Source: CAZOWL01 sp964583605
GTDB lineage: Bacteria > Pseudomonadota > Gammaproteobacteria > Chromatiales > Chromatiaceae
Length of the DNA stretch: 64,000 nucleotides
Assembly (NCBI GenBank): GCA_964583605.1
Contig: CAZOWL010000003.1
Coordinates: 33,278-97,277 of the forward strand
Direction of reading: 5' to 3'
Both the position numbers and the translations under genes were made by a program. The notes beneath the pieces are model-generated. The model did not search any database, was not told the DNA's origin, and worked only from the letters and a program-made list of their open reading frames with translations. Of this stretch, positions 43,680-51,750 are shown one piece after another; within the stretch, counting starts at the first letter, position 1, and every line of letters starts with the position of its first letter.

Positions 43680-44939
43680 ATGGACGGCACTGAAGAGCTC
43701 TGGCGCCTCGCCCTCGCCCTCGGCATCGGCTTTCTGATCGGCATCGAGCGTGGCCGCCACACGCGCGACCAAGGCGGCGGGGTGCGCATCGCCGGCGTAC
43801 GAACCTTCGCGCTCATGGGCCTGCTCGGCGGTGTGGCGGCCATGCTGACGCGTGAGCTCGGCGTATGGGTGCTCGGTGCGACCATCCTCGCCTATGGCGG
43901 GCTGGTGGTCGCCGCGCATCTGTTGCGTACCCGCGAGATCAGGGACTTCGGCATCACCACGGAGGTCGCGGAGCTGCTCGTGCTGCTGCTCGGTGCCCTG
44001 GCGGTGCTCGGCGATCCCACGCTAGCCGCAGCCGGAGCTGTGGCGACGATGGCGCTCTTGTCCGCGAAACCGGTGCTCCACCGCTGGGTCGAGCAAATCA
44101 AGCGCTTCGAGCTGACGGCCACGGTCGAGCTGCTGGTGCTGTCGGTCGTCCTGTTGCCTGTGCTACCGGATCGCGGCTTCGGACCAGGCGGTGTGCTCAA
44201 CCCCTACCAGCTCTGGTGGCTGGTGGTCCTGGTCGCCGGCATCTCCTTCGTCGGCTATATCGCGATGAAGCTTGCCGGTCCGCGCAGCGGACTGCTGTTG
44301 ACATCGCTGTTCGGTGGTCTGGCCTCGTCGACGGCACTGACGATCAGCTTCGCCAAGCTCGGTCGGCGCAGCCCGCAGATGGCACCAATGCTCGCCGCCG
44401 GCGTCGCCCTGGCCGCCGGGATCATGTTCGTGCGGCTGGGCATCTTGGTCGGCCTCGTGAACGGCGCGCTGCTGCCGGAGCTGATCTGGCCGATCGCCGC
44501 GGCCCTGGCCACCAGCCTCATCGCGGCGGCCGTGCTCAGCCTTGAGGCGCACACACGTGATGTCCGCGCCGAGCCCAGTCAAGGCATTTCGAATCCTTCC
44601 GAGGTCACAACAGCGCTGGTCTTCGGCGGTGTGCTAGCGACCATCATGCTTCTGTCCCATTATGTCCGGGAATGGCTCGGCGAGGCTGGCCTGTACGGAC
44701 TGGCGGCGGTCGCGGGCCTCACGGATGTCGATGCCATCAGCCTGTCGCTTGCGCGCATGGACCCTGATCAGTTGTCACCGCACGTGGCTGTTCGGGCCAT
44801 CGTCCTCGCCGCCGTGGTCAACACAGTGACCAAGCTCGGCATCGTCACCGCCGTCGCAGACCGCAGCATGGCTTGGCGTGTGGCAGCCACCACCACTGCC
44901 ATTGCCCTCGCTGCCGGAAGCGCGCTGGCATTGCCTTAG
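43680..44939 (+). CDS. MgtC/DUF4010-family membrane protein
   Basis: 419 aa with about ten helices. The N-terminal unit (WRLALALGIGFLIGIERGRH, then GVRTFALMGLLGGVAAML) is the MgtC/SapB signature; the C-terminal half (SNPSEVTTALVFGGVLATIM to DVDAISLSLARM) is the DUF4010 domain. Fusions of the two are common in environmental bacteria, and the role is unknown beyond likely Mg2+ or membrane homeostasis. The ATG at 43680 gives the family's usual short N-terminus; the frame extends to 43560 but that part overlaps the divergent mscK region and is Pro/Arg-rich. It is divergent from mscK. Confidence 0.9.
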   Translation: MDGTEELWRLALALGIGFLIGIERGRHTRDQGGGVRIAGVRTFALMGLLGGVAAMLTRELGVWVLGATILAYGGLVVAAHLLRTREIRDFGITTEVAELLVLLLGALAVLGDPTLAAAGAVATMALLSAKPVLHRWVEQIKRFELTATVELLVLSVVLLPVLPDRGFGPGGVLNPYQLWWLVVLVAGISFVGYIAMKLAGPRSGLLLTSLFGGLASSTALTISFAKLGRRSPQMAPMLAAGVALAAGIMFVRLGILVGLVNGALLPELIWPIAAALATSLIAAAVLSLEAHTRDVRAEPSQGISNPSEVTTALVFGGVLATIMLLSHYVREWLGEAGLYGLAAVAGLTDVDAISLSLARMDPDQLSPHVAVRAIVLAAVVNTVTKLGIVTAVADRSMAWRVAATTTAIALAAGSALALP

Positions 44940-45220
44940 TGCTCCAAGCAGGAGCTGTAAATAAGCTCCGCACCGAGCGCATCGCAGGCAGCGTTGAATC
45001 CATGTCGCGTTCGTGTATAGTCTCGCGCGGAGGGGCCTCATGCGAGCTGGCGATGACGACGCGGAACGGTAATGCAGGTAGCTTGTCGGTGACTCTCCGT
45101 TGGCCTAGTGCCCATGTCGCCTGCATGCCGGTCGGTGCGTGGGATCGCTGGCCCGGGGGTCGCAGGACACCGACCAGCCGGCGTGATACGGATCCCGAGG
45201 CGCCAAGCCCAAGTCGGCAG

Positions 45221-45727
45221 GTGCCCGGCTCGGAGCATCAAGCCGTCCGGCAACCTCAACCGGCCAGGTTGCCGCGCCCAGCGCTGGCGCTCCTCACTCT
45301 CGCGGCGCTCGGCCTCCCTCCCCTTCTCAGCATGGCCGCCGGCCCCGGGTCTTCCGCCAACGCGGGCCGGATCTCCGTCGAGCTGAACCGCGCCGACCCC
45401 TTCGAATCCGGCTGCCGTCTGTCCTTCGTGATTCGCAACGACACACCGCATAGCTTCACGGCCTTACAGTGGGACCTCGTCGGCTTCGATCCCGAGGGTC
45501 TGATCGCTGACCGTATGGCGGCCAATGTCGCGCCACTCCCGGCGCACAAGACGAGCGTCAAGCAGTTCGACGTGACGAGCTTGAGCTGCGAGCGCCTCGG
45601 CAAGCTCCTGCTCAACGACATCACGCGGTGCGAGGCGGACGGAGATCACAAGGACGCTTGGGATCCATTCGATTGCCTTGAGCTCATCACCGCCTCGAGC
45701 CGCACCGAAATCGAGCTCTTCAAGTGA
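45221..45727 (+). CDS. Secreted hypothetical protein (start uncertain)
   Basis: About 168 aa from GTG 45221. A hydrophobic leader (PALALLTLAALGLPPLLSMA) is followed by a compact beta-rich domain: RISVELNRADPFESGCRLSF, VIRNDTPHSFTALQWDLVGF, KTSVKQFDVTSLSCERLGKL and a cysteine-containing end, CEADGDHKDAWDPFDCLELI. The four cysteines may form two disulfides. This pattern occurs in short conserved periplasmic proteins of alpha- and gammaproteobacteria, but I cannot name the family. The frame is open to 44873, but the upstream part is arginine-rich; an ATG at 45125 is another possible start. It is convergent with the lytic transglycosylase gene. Confidence 0.68.
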   Translation: MPGSEHQAVRQPQPARLPRPALALLTLAALGLPPLLSMAAGPGSSANAGRISVELNRADPFESGCRLSFVIRNDTPHSFTALQWDLVGFDPEGLIADRMAANVAPLPAHKTSVKQFDVTSLSCERLGKLLLNDITRCEADGDHKDAWDPFDCLELITASSRTEIELFK

Positions 45728-45775
45728 TCACGCCGAGAACCCACGCGGCGGGGCCTCCCACGGTAGTCCCTGCGG

Positions 45776-46603
45776 TCAATTGACCCGCGCGATAATGCGG
45801 CTTACGTAAGCCTGGGTCTCCTGGTACGGAGGGATGCCCCCATGGCGCTCGACCGCCCCTTCACCGGCGTTGTAGCCCGCCAGGGCGAGCTCGAGATCGC
45901 CCTCGAAACGATCGAGCAGCCAACTAAGATATGCCATCCCCCCGCGCAGGTTCTGCTCGGGGTCCCAGACATCCTGCACGCCAAAGCGCGTCGCGGTCTC
46001 GGGGATGAGCTGCATCAGGCCTTGGGCATTCTTCGGCGAGAGCGCGTTCGGGTTGAAGTTGGATTCGGTCTCGATCACGGCAAGCACAAGCTCTGGATCC
46101 AGCCCGTAGCCCGGTGCCAGGCGCCGCACCAGCTCGACCACAGCACCGGGTGCCGATTGCCCCCGGGCAGCGATCCGACCGAGGTGATCCCCGAACGGGC
46201 AAACCGGACGACGAGCCGGCTTGTCATCTCCATTGAGGAGCAGCAGCATACTGCGTGAGCGCCGCTCGCCAGCGTCGGCGGCGGCATGGAGCCAGGCGGC
46301 AGCCAATTCAGCGTCACGCTCGATGTCCCGGCCGAACGCCAGGACCTGACCCAGATAGAATTTGGCCTGCACATCACCGTACGCGGCGGCTCGGCAGTAC
46401 AGGCGTACGGCCCTCTCGGTGTCCCGCGCAACACCGACGCCGCGCTCGTACCGACGGCCCCAGGCGGTCAGGTGCTCGGCATCGGTGGATCGATAGATCT
46501 CCTCGAACGTTGGCAAGGATTCGCCCGCTGGTGCGGTCGGTATACTCGAAGCGAACAGAATCGCAGGCGTGAAAAGCAAGATAAACGCGTTATGCAATCG
46601 CAT
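45776..46603 (-). CDS. Lytic transglycosylase with Sel1-type repeats
   Basis: 275 aa periplasmic murein hydrolase. The leader is MRLHNAFILLFTPAILFASS. Residues ~45-115 hold two Sel1-like helical repeats (AWGRRYERGVGVARDTERAV and AKFYLGQVLAFGRDIERDAE). The SLT domain fills the C-terminus, with catalytic E180 in VIETESNFNPNA, then GLMQLIPETATRFGV and LALAGYNAGEGAVERHGGIP. The Sel1 plus SLT fusion is a known minor architecture that may bind partner proteins. The ATG at 46603 was preferred to an upstream start at 46636. It is divergent from gnd. Confidence 0.92.
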   Translation of the reverse strand: MRLHNAFILLFTPAILFASSIPTAPAGESLPTFEEIYRSTDAEHLTAWGRRYERGVGVARDTERAVRLYCRAAAYGDVQAKFYLGQVLAFGRDIERDAELAAAWLHAAADAGERRSRSMLLLLNGDDKPARRPVCPFGDHLGRIAARGQSAPGAVVELVRRLAPGYGLDPELVLAVIETESNFNPNALSPKNAQGLMQLIPETATRFGVQDVWDPEQNLRGGMAYLSWLLDRFEGDLELALAGYNAGEGAVERHGGIPPYQETQAYVSRIIARVN

Positions 46604-46854
46604 CGTGTCACCGTCGTTCTTCGACCTTGTCGGCACGACACCACCCGCCGCCGCGGCTTGCGGTCATACGGACCCTGCCGCGGCGCCCCATCGGGCGGCC
46701 CCTCGGTGCGGAAGTGTCAGCGAAAAACCATAGCGTTGCCAACCCCTCCCGGTTGCGGCCGCCGGCAACGGGCACTGCCAGACCAGGTCAGCCCCAACGC
46801 CTGCTCTTCGCCGATTGGGATATCGCAAGACCTCAGATTTTTCGGAGATAGCTT

Positions 46855-48282
46855 GTGGCGGATGCGGAAATAGGATTGATCGGTCTCGCCGTGATGGGAC
46901 AAAACCTCTCCTTGAACATGGCGTCCCACGGAATCGATGTGGCCGTGTACAACCGCACCCTCTCGCGCATCGACGAATTCATCGCTGGCGCGGCGGCAAA
47001 CACCTCTATTCGCGGCTGTCACACGATTCAGGAGCTAGTCGCCGCACTCGCCAAGCCGCGGCGCATCCTGATGATGGTCCGCGCCGGCTCGGCTATCGAT
47101 GAGCTGATCGACGGGCTTGCCCCCCACCTCGAGAAGGGCGATTGTTTGATCGACGGTGGCAATACCCACTTCGCAGATACGATTCGCCGAGCAAGGAGTC
47201 TCGCGCCACGCGGTCTGCTCTATGTCGGGGCCGGGATCTCTGGCGGTGAAGAGGGCGCGCGCCACGGCCCCTCCATCATGCCCGGCGGCGACGAGGCCGC
47301 CTGGGCACTGCTGAAGGACCCATTGCAGTCCATCGCGGCGAAGGTGGACGGCGTGCCCTGCTGTCAGTGGGTCGGGCCTGATGGCGCTGGACACTATGTG
47401 AAAATGGTGCACAACGGCATCGAGTACGGCGACATGCAGCTCATCGCCGAGGCCTATCTCCTGCTGCGCGCCGGGCTCGGCCTATCGATCGACGAGATTC
47501 AGGCCATCTTTGCGGACTGGGATCGCGGTGTGCTCGACTCTTACCTCATCGAGATCACCGCCGAGATCCTGAAGGTTAAGGACGAGAATGGTGAGCCTCT
47601 CGTGGACAAGGTCTTAGATCGCGCCGCCCAGAAGGGTACCGGCTCCTGGACGGCGATTAACGCCCTGGAGCTTGGCGTGCCCTTGACGCTAGTCGGCGAG
47701 GCCGTCTGTGCGCGCTTCCTCTCGGCGATGAAGGACGAGCGCGTTCGTGCCGCGGCGCGGCTGCCAGCAGGCCTGCTGTCGTTCGGCGTCGAGGCCACGA
47801 GGTTCATCGATCGCATCCACGATGCCTTGTACGCGGCCAAGATCTGCTCATACGCGCAGGGCTTCATGCTGATGCGCCAGGCCAACGCCACATACGGCTG
47901 GCCGCTGGACCTCGGGAGCATCGCGCAAATGTGGCGCGGCGGCTGCATCATTCGGAGCCGCTTCCTTGACAATATCAAGACCGCTTTTCATCGGGATCCA
48001 GGGCTCGAGAACCTACTCCAGGATCATTTCTTCCGTGATGAGCTGGCACGTACCCTCCCCGGCTGGCGGAAGACAGCGGCGATGGGCCTGGGACTGGGTA
48101 TCCCGATACCGGCACTGACCTCGGCGCTCACCTTCTATGACGGGTATCGTAGCGCCAGCCTGTCGGCCAACCTGATTCAGGCGCAGCGCGACTACTTTGG
48201 CGCCCACACCTACGAGCGCGTCGACCGTCCGAGCGGCGAGCAGTTTCATACCGACTGGGCGCGCGAGGCCCGCACGCACTGA
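46855..48282 (+). CDS. gnd: 6-phosphogluconate dehydrogenase, NADP-dependent
   Basis: 475 aa homodimeric enzyme of the oxidative pentose phosphate pathway, converting 6-phosphogluconate to ribulose 5-phosphate, CO2 and NADPH. The NADP site is IGLIGLAVMGQNLSLNMASH and the substrate loop VGAGISGGEEGARHGPSIMP; the helix with the catalytic lysine is GAGHYVKMVHNGIEYGDMQL. The length is that of the long bacterial/eukaryotic form. The start is GTG 46855 with GGAGATA 5-6 bp upstream. The stop overlaps the CTG that may start the next gene, so the two are probably cotranscribed. Confidence 0.97.
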   Translation: MADAEIGLIGLAVMGQNLSLNMASHGIDVAVYNRTLSRIDEFIAGAAANTSIRGCHTIQELVAALAKPRRILMMVRAGSAIDELIDGLAPHLEKGDCLIDGGNTHFADTIRRARSLAPRGLLYVGAGISGGEEGARHGPSIMPGGDEAAWALLKDPLQSIAAKVDGVPCCQWVGPDGAGHYVKMVHNGIEYGDMQLIAEAYLLLRAGLGLSIDEIQAIFADWDRGVLDSYLIEITAEILKVKDENGEPLVDKVLDRAAQKGTGSWTAINALELGVPLTLVGEAVCARFLSAMKDERVRAAARLPAGLLSFGVEATRFIDRIHDALYAAKICSYAQGFMLMRQANATYGWPLDLGSIAQMWRGGCIIRSRFLDNIKTAFHRDPGLENLLQDHFFRDELARTLPGWRKTAAMGLGLGIPIPALTSALTFYDGYRSASLSANLIQAQRDYFGAHTYERVDRPSGEQFHTDWAREARTH

Positions 48283-49439
48283 GCGCGTCTAGCTCAAACC
48301 GCCTCAGCCGGATCGCCATCTTCGTCTCCTTTTCCGGCAGCGGGGGCGTCGAGCGCATGGTCGTGAACCTGACGCGGGGCCTCATCGACCTCGGACAGGC
48401 CGTCGACCTCGTTTTGATGCGGCGTGACGGGCCGCACCTTGAGCGCGTGCCGCCTGCCGTGCGCCAGCTCGCACTCGGTACGCCGCATTCGGCGTTGGCC
48501 ATCCCGGCACTCGCCCGCTACCTGCGCCGCGAGCGCCCTGCGGCCCTGCTCGCCGTCAAGGATCGAGCCGGCCGCAGTGCGGTGCTGGCCCGAGCGCTAG
48601 CCCAGACGAGCACCCCGATCCTGATGCGGCTCGGCACCCACCTCTCCGCCGCGATGGCCGGCAAGCCGGCCGTCCAGCGCTGGCCCCGCTACGCGCTGAT
48701 CCGTTGGCTCTACCCGCGGGTCGATCGGATTATCGCGGTCTCCGAAGGCGTGGCCGACGACACGGCCAAGATCGCCCACGTCGCCAGGACGCGCATCGAG
48801 GTCGTGCGCAACCCTACGATCACGCCGGAATTGGCCTCGCTCGGCGCCGCTGACTGCGGCCACCCCTGGTTGCAGCCACGGCAGGTGCCGGTCATCCTCG
48901 GTGCCGGCCGACTCGGCCGCCAGAAGGACTTCGCGACACTGATCCGCGCCTTCGCCGAGGTTCGGCGCGGTCGTCCGTGCCGTTTGGTCATATTGGGAGA
49001 GGGGCGCAGACGGCGAGGGTTGGAGGACCTGGCGAGCAGGCTCGGCATCCATGCCGACGTGGATCTGCCGGGATTTCAGTCAAATCCCTACGCTTTCATG
49101 TCACGGGCTAAGCTGTTCGTCCTCTCCTCAGCGTGGGAGGGCTCGCCCAATGTTCTGATCGAGGCAATGGCGCTCGGCACGCCAGTCGTGTCGACCGATT
49201 GCCCCAGCGGACCGTCCGAGCTGCTTCGAACCACGTCAGTTGGTAGCCTGGTGCCCGTCGGCGACGCCGAAGCCATGTCCCGCGCGATGGTCGCCACCCT
49301 CGACAATCCGCCGCCCGCAGAGCGCCTCAAGGCCGCCGTCGCCGCGTACCAACAAGGGCTCAGCGCACGGCATTACTTGCAGATCATCGCGGCCGCTGTC
49401 GTTCAGCGCGACTCATGCGGTCACGACTCGGCAGGATGA
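48279..49439 (+). CDS. Glycosyltransferase family 4 (possible CTG start)
   Basis: GT-B fold glycosyltransferase, 386 aa if begun at 48279. The N-terminal strand and phosphate loop are RIAIFVSFSGSGGVERMVVN; later blocks are VPVILGAGRLGRQKDFATLI, LVILGEGRRRRGLEDLAS and the donor-site SSAWEGSPNVLIEAMALGTP, which has the E-x7-E motif. An ATG at 48357 (360 aa) would cut off the first beta strand and the SGSGGVER loop. Upstream of that loop the only candidate initiator is the CTG at 48279, in a CTGA overlap with the gnd stop that mimics the common ATGA junction. The sugar donor and acceptor are unknown; LPS or exopolysaccharide assembly is likely. Confidence 0.87.
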   Translation: MSASSSNRLSRIAIFVSFSGSGGVERMVVNLTRGLIDLGQAVDLVLMRRDGPHLERVPPAVRQLALGTPHSALAIPALARYLRRERPAALLAVKDRAGRSAVLARALAQTSTPILMRLGTHLSAAMAGKPAVQRWPRYALIRWLYPRVDRIIAVSEGVADDTAKIAHVARTRIEVVRNPTITPELASLGAADCGHPWLQPRQVPVILGAGRLGRQKDFATLIRAFAEVRRGRPCRLVILGEGRRRRGLEDLASRLGIHADVDLPGFQSNPYAFMSRAKLFVLSSAWEGSPNVLIEAMALGTPVVSTDCPSGPSELLRTTSVGSLVPVGDAEAMSRAMVATLDNPPPAERLKAAVAAYQQGLSARHYLQIIAAAVVQRDSCGHDSAG

Positions 49440-49637
49440 GTGCACGACGCCTCACGGCACTGGGCGACACGATTCGCACACGCACGGGATCTACCTCTCG
49501 CTTCTCTATCAGGGCTGTTCTGACGTCCGCGCGTCGCTAGAATTGGGACCGGGTAAGCTTCAAGAATGTGGCATTGGCCCACGGCCACTACTGGTCACGC
49601 CCGCATCTTTGGCAGTAGAGATGAATGGAATAGCTGC

Positions 49638-50153
49638 ATGATCACCGCAGATCCCCGCCAACTCTGGGTCGCTCTGGCGTTGCTCAGCCTTACCGCAGCC
49701 GCGTTGAGCTTCGGCCTGACCGAGTGGCGCTACATGGAGGCTTGTCATCTATGCATCTTTCAACGCCTCCTCTTCATGCTCCTAGCGGTCTTGTGTGCTG
49801 TGGCGGCGATCGGAGGACGCCAGCTCGTCGGCCAGCTGTTCGGAACGCTAGCCATGCTGACGGCTGCCTCAGGCCTCGGTGTCGCGGTCTATCAGAGCTG
49901 GATTCAGCTCGAGACGAGCGGCAGCCCGTTCGCGTGCGCGAACGCTGAGCCTGGCTTGATCGAGCAATGGGTGGATTGGCTGGGCCAGCAATGGCCAGCC
50001 CTATTCCTTGCGACAGGCTTCTGTAGTGATGCCGGCTCGACCGTGCTCGGACTCACTTTAGCGAATTGGGCAGCCATCGGCTTCATGGTCACGCTCGCCG
50101 TTGCGGCCTGGGCGCTGTGGCGCGGGAGGAGCCGAGCAGCCGCCAGGGATTAG
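49638..50153 (+). CDS. dsbB: Disulfide bond formation protein DsbB
   Basis: 171 aa with four membrane helices. It reoxidises DsbA and hands electrons to quinone. The first periplasmic loop holds the CxxC pair in ACHLCIFQR (C36, C39); the second loop holds C100 (SPFACANA) and C129 (ATGFCSDA), the pair that reacts with DsbA. Spacing and total length are typical. The start is ATG 49638; a frame extends upstream to 49566 but lacks family features. Its stop lies 2 bp from the end of the convergent aguB gene, which is unusually tight. Confidence 0.93.
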   Translation: MITADPRQLWVALALLSLTAAALSFGLTEWRYMEACHLCIFQRLLFMLLAVLCAVAAIGGRQLVGQLFGTLAMLTAASGLGVAVYQSWIQLETSGSPFACANAEPGLIEQWVDWLGQQWPALFLATGFCSDAGSTVLGLTLANWAAIGFMVTLAVAAWALWRGRSRAAARD

Positions 50154-50155
50154 GC

Positions 50156-51046
50156 TCAATCCCGGTAACGCCGCAGGAGATCACCATAGGCATCGACCCG
50201 CCGATCGCGGAGGAAGGGCCAGACCCGTCGTACCGCCTCGGTGCGACCGAGGTCGATCTCGGCAACCAGCACCTCGGGGTCTCGGTTCGACGCCTGAGAC
50301 AGGATCTCCCCTTGGGGCCCACAAACAAACGAGCTCCCCCAAAAGGTGGCGCCAGCCGTAGCCCCGCTCGGATCTGCCTCATGCCCCACGCGATTGCAAA
50401 CCGCGACCGGCAAGGCATTAGCAATCGCGTGGCTGCGCTGGACGGCCATCCAGGCCTCGCGCTGGCGAGCCTGCTCCACGGGGTCGTCGGTCGGATCCCA
50501 GCCGATCGCCGTCGGATAGAGCAATAGCTCAGCACCGGCCAACGCCATCAGTCGCGCCGCTTCCGGATACCATTGATCCCAGCACACCAGGACCCCCAGG
50601 CGGCCGATACTCGTCTCGATCGGCTCGAAGCCGAGATCGCCAGGCGCGAAATAGAACTTCTCGTAGTAACCGGGATCATCGGGGATATGCATCTTGCGAT
50701 AGATCCCCGCCAAGCGGCCGTCGCGGTCCAACACAACGGCCGTATTGTGGTAGAGACCCGGCGCCCGCCGCTCGAACAGAGAGCCAACGATCACGACACC
50801 GAGCTCGCTGGCAAGGGCTGCGAGCCGGGCTGTCGTCGGGCCGGGGATCGGCTCCGCCAGGTCAAAGCGGCCCGGCTCCTCGACCTGGCAAAAATAGTCG
50901 CCGTTGTGGAGCTCCTGGAGCAGCATGAGCTTAGCGCCTGCGGATCGCCCGCGACGGATGGCCGCCTCGATGGCATCCAGATTCGCCACCGAGTCGCCGA
51001 GATGGGCCTGCTGGACCAAGGCAAGTGTGAGGGGCCGCGAGGGCAT
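50156..51046 (-). CDS. aguB: N-carbamoylputrescine amidase (nitrilase family)
   Basis: 296 aa hydrolase that releases putrescine, CO2 and ammonia from N-carbamoylputrescine in polyamine synthesis from arginine. The nitrilase catalytic triad is E45 (LLQELHNGDYFCQ), K118 (GIYRKMHIPDDPGYYEK) and C155 (GVLVCWDQWYPE). The motifs ELHNGDYFCQVEE and HIPDDPGYYEKFYFAPGD are those of AguB rather than of other nitrilases. The partner agmatine deiminase (aguA) is usually next door but is absent here. It is convergent with dsbB and followed leftwards by no other gene on its strand. Confidence 0.93.
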   Translation of the reverse strand: MPSRPLTLALVQQAHLGDSVANLDAIEAAIRRGRSAGAKLMLLQELHNGDYFCQVEEPGRFDLAEPIPGPTTARLAALASELGVVIVGSLFERRAPGLYHNTAVVLDRDGRLAGIYRKMHIPDDPGYYEKFYFAPGDLGFEPIETSIGRLGVLVCWDQWYPEAARLMALAGAELLLYPTAIGWDPTDDPVEQARQREAWMAVQRSHAIANALPVAVCNRVGHEADPSGATAGATFWGSSFVCGPQGEILSQASNRDPEVLVAEIDLGRTEAVRRVWPFLRDRRVDAYGDLLRRYRD

Positions 51047-51085
51047 CGTGCACGGGCTCCAGCGCCAATCAGGACCGCATTTCGC

Positions 51086-51685
51086 TCAAGGCCGGATCTC
51101 GATCGGCGTGCCGTCGCGGGTCGCCTCCCAGATCTCCTCGATAGCCAGATTGGAGACGGCGATGCAGCCCTTGGTCCAATCCTCGTTGCGCACCACTTCC
51201 TGCAGGTCCGCGTGGCTGTTTGGTCGCGGTTGCCCGTGGATCATGATCAGTCCGCCCGGTCGAACGCCGAGTTGAACGGCACGCATCCGGTCTGTCTCAT
51301 TCGGATAGTCGATATGAATCGCCTTGTAGAAGCGGCTGGAAGGCCTCCGCCAATCGAGCCGATAGGTTCCCTCCGGCGTACGCCCGTCGCCCTCTTGCTG
51401 CTTATGGCCTTCAGGGGCGAAGCCGAGCGATATCGGGTAGGAGCGCACAGGCTTCCCCCGCCTTACCAGATGCAGGCGCCGCTTGGATTTTTCGACCACG
51501 ACGAGCTCGGCGAGCAGCTGTTCGTAGTCCTCAACGCTCGGCGTCGCCGGCGCCGGCTGAACCGGCTGAACCGGCTGCTCGGAAATGGCGATGCCCTTCG
51601 GCAGGACAGACATCGCCGCGCTTGGCGTAGCGACTGCCAGGCCCACAAACAAGAACAAGAACGCGAGTCGGACAGACTGGACCAC
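51086..51685 (-). CDS. L,D-transpeptidase (YkuD family)
   Basis: 199 aa periplasmic enzyme of the ErfK/YbiS/YcfS/YnhG (YkuD) family, making or trimming 3-3 peptidoglycan crosslinks or attaching protein to murein. A signal peptide (LAFLFLFVGLAVATPSAA) and a Pro/Gln linker (~35-50) precede the domain. The catalytic block is MIHGQPRPN (H150) and DWTKGCIAVSN (C174), the standard HGxx...GCIxxxN arrangement. The start is GTG 51685. It lies 40 bp from aguB on the same strand and next to a SulP gene; no functional link is evident. Confidence 0.92.
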   Translation of the reverse strand: MVQSVRLAFLFLFVGLAVATPSAAMSVLPKGIAISEQPVQPVQPAPATPSVEDYEQLLAELVVVEKSKRRLHLVRRGKPVRSYPISLGFAPEGHKQQEGDGRTPEGTYRLDWRRPSSRFYKAIHIDYPNETDRMRAVQLGVRPGGLIMIHGQPRPNSHADLQEVVRNEDWTKGCIAVSNLAIEEIWEATRDGTPIEIRP

Positions 51686-51750
51686 GGACTATGCCAATGA
51701 TAGTGATGACCCTGACTGATTCTAGCGAGCGACCCGTCGCGTAACCAGCA

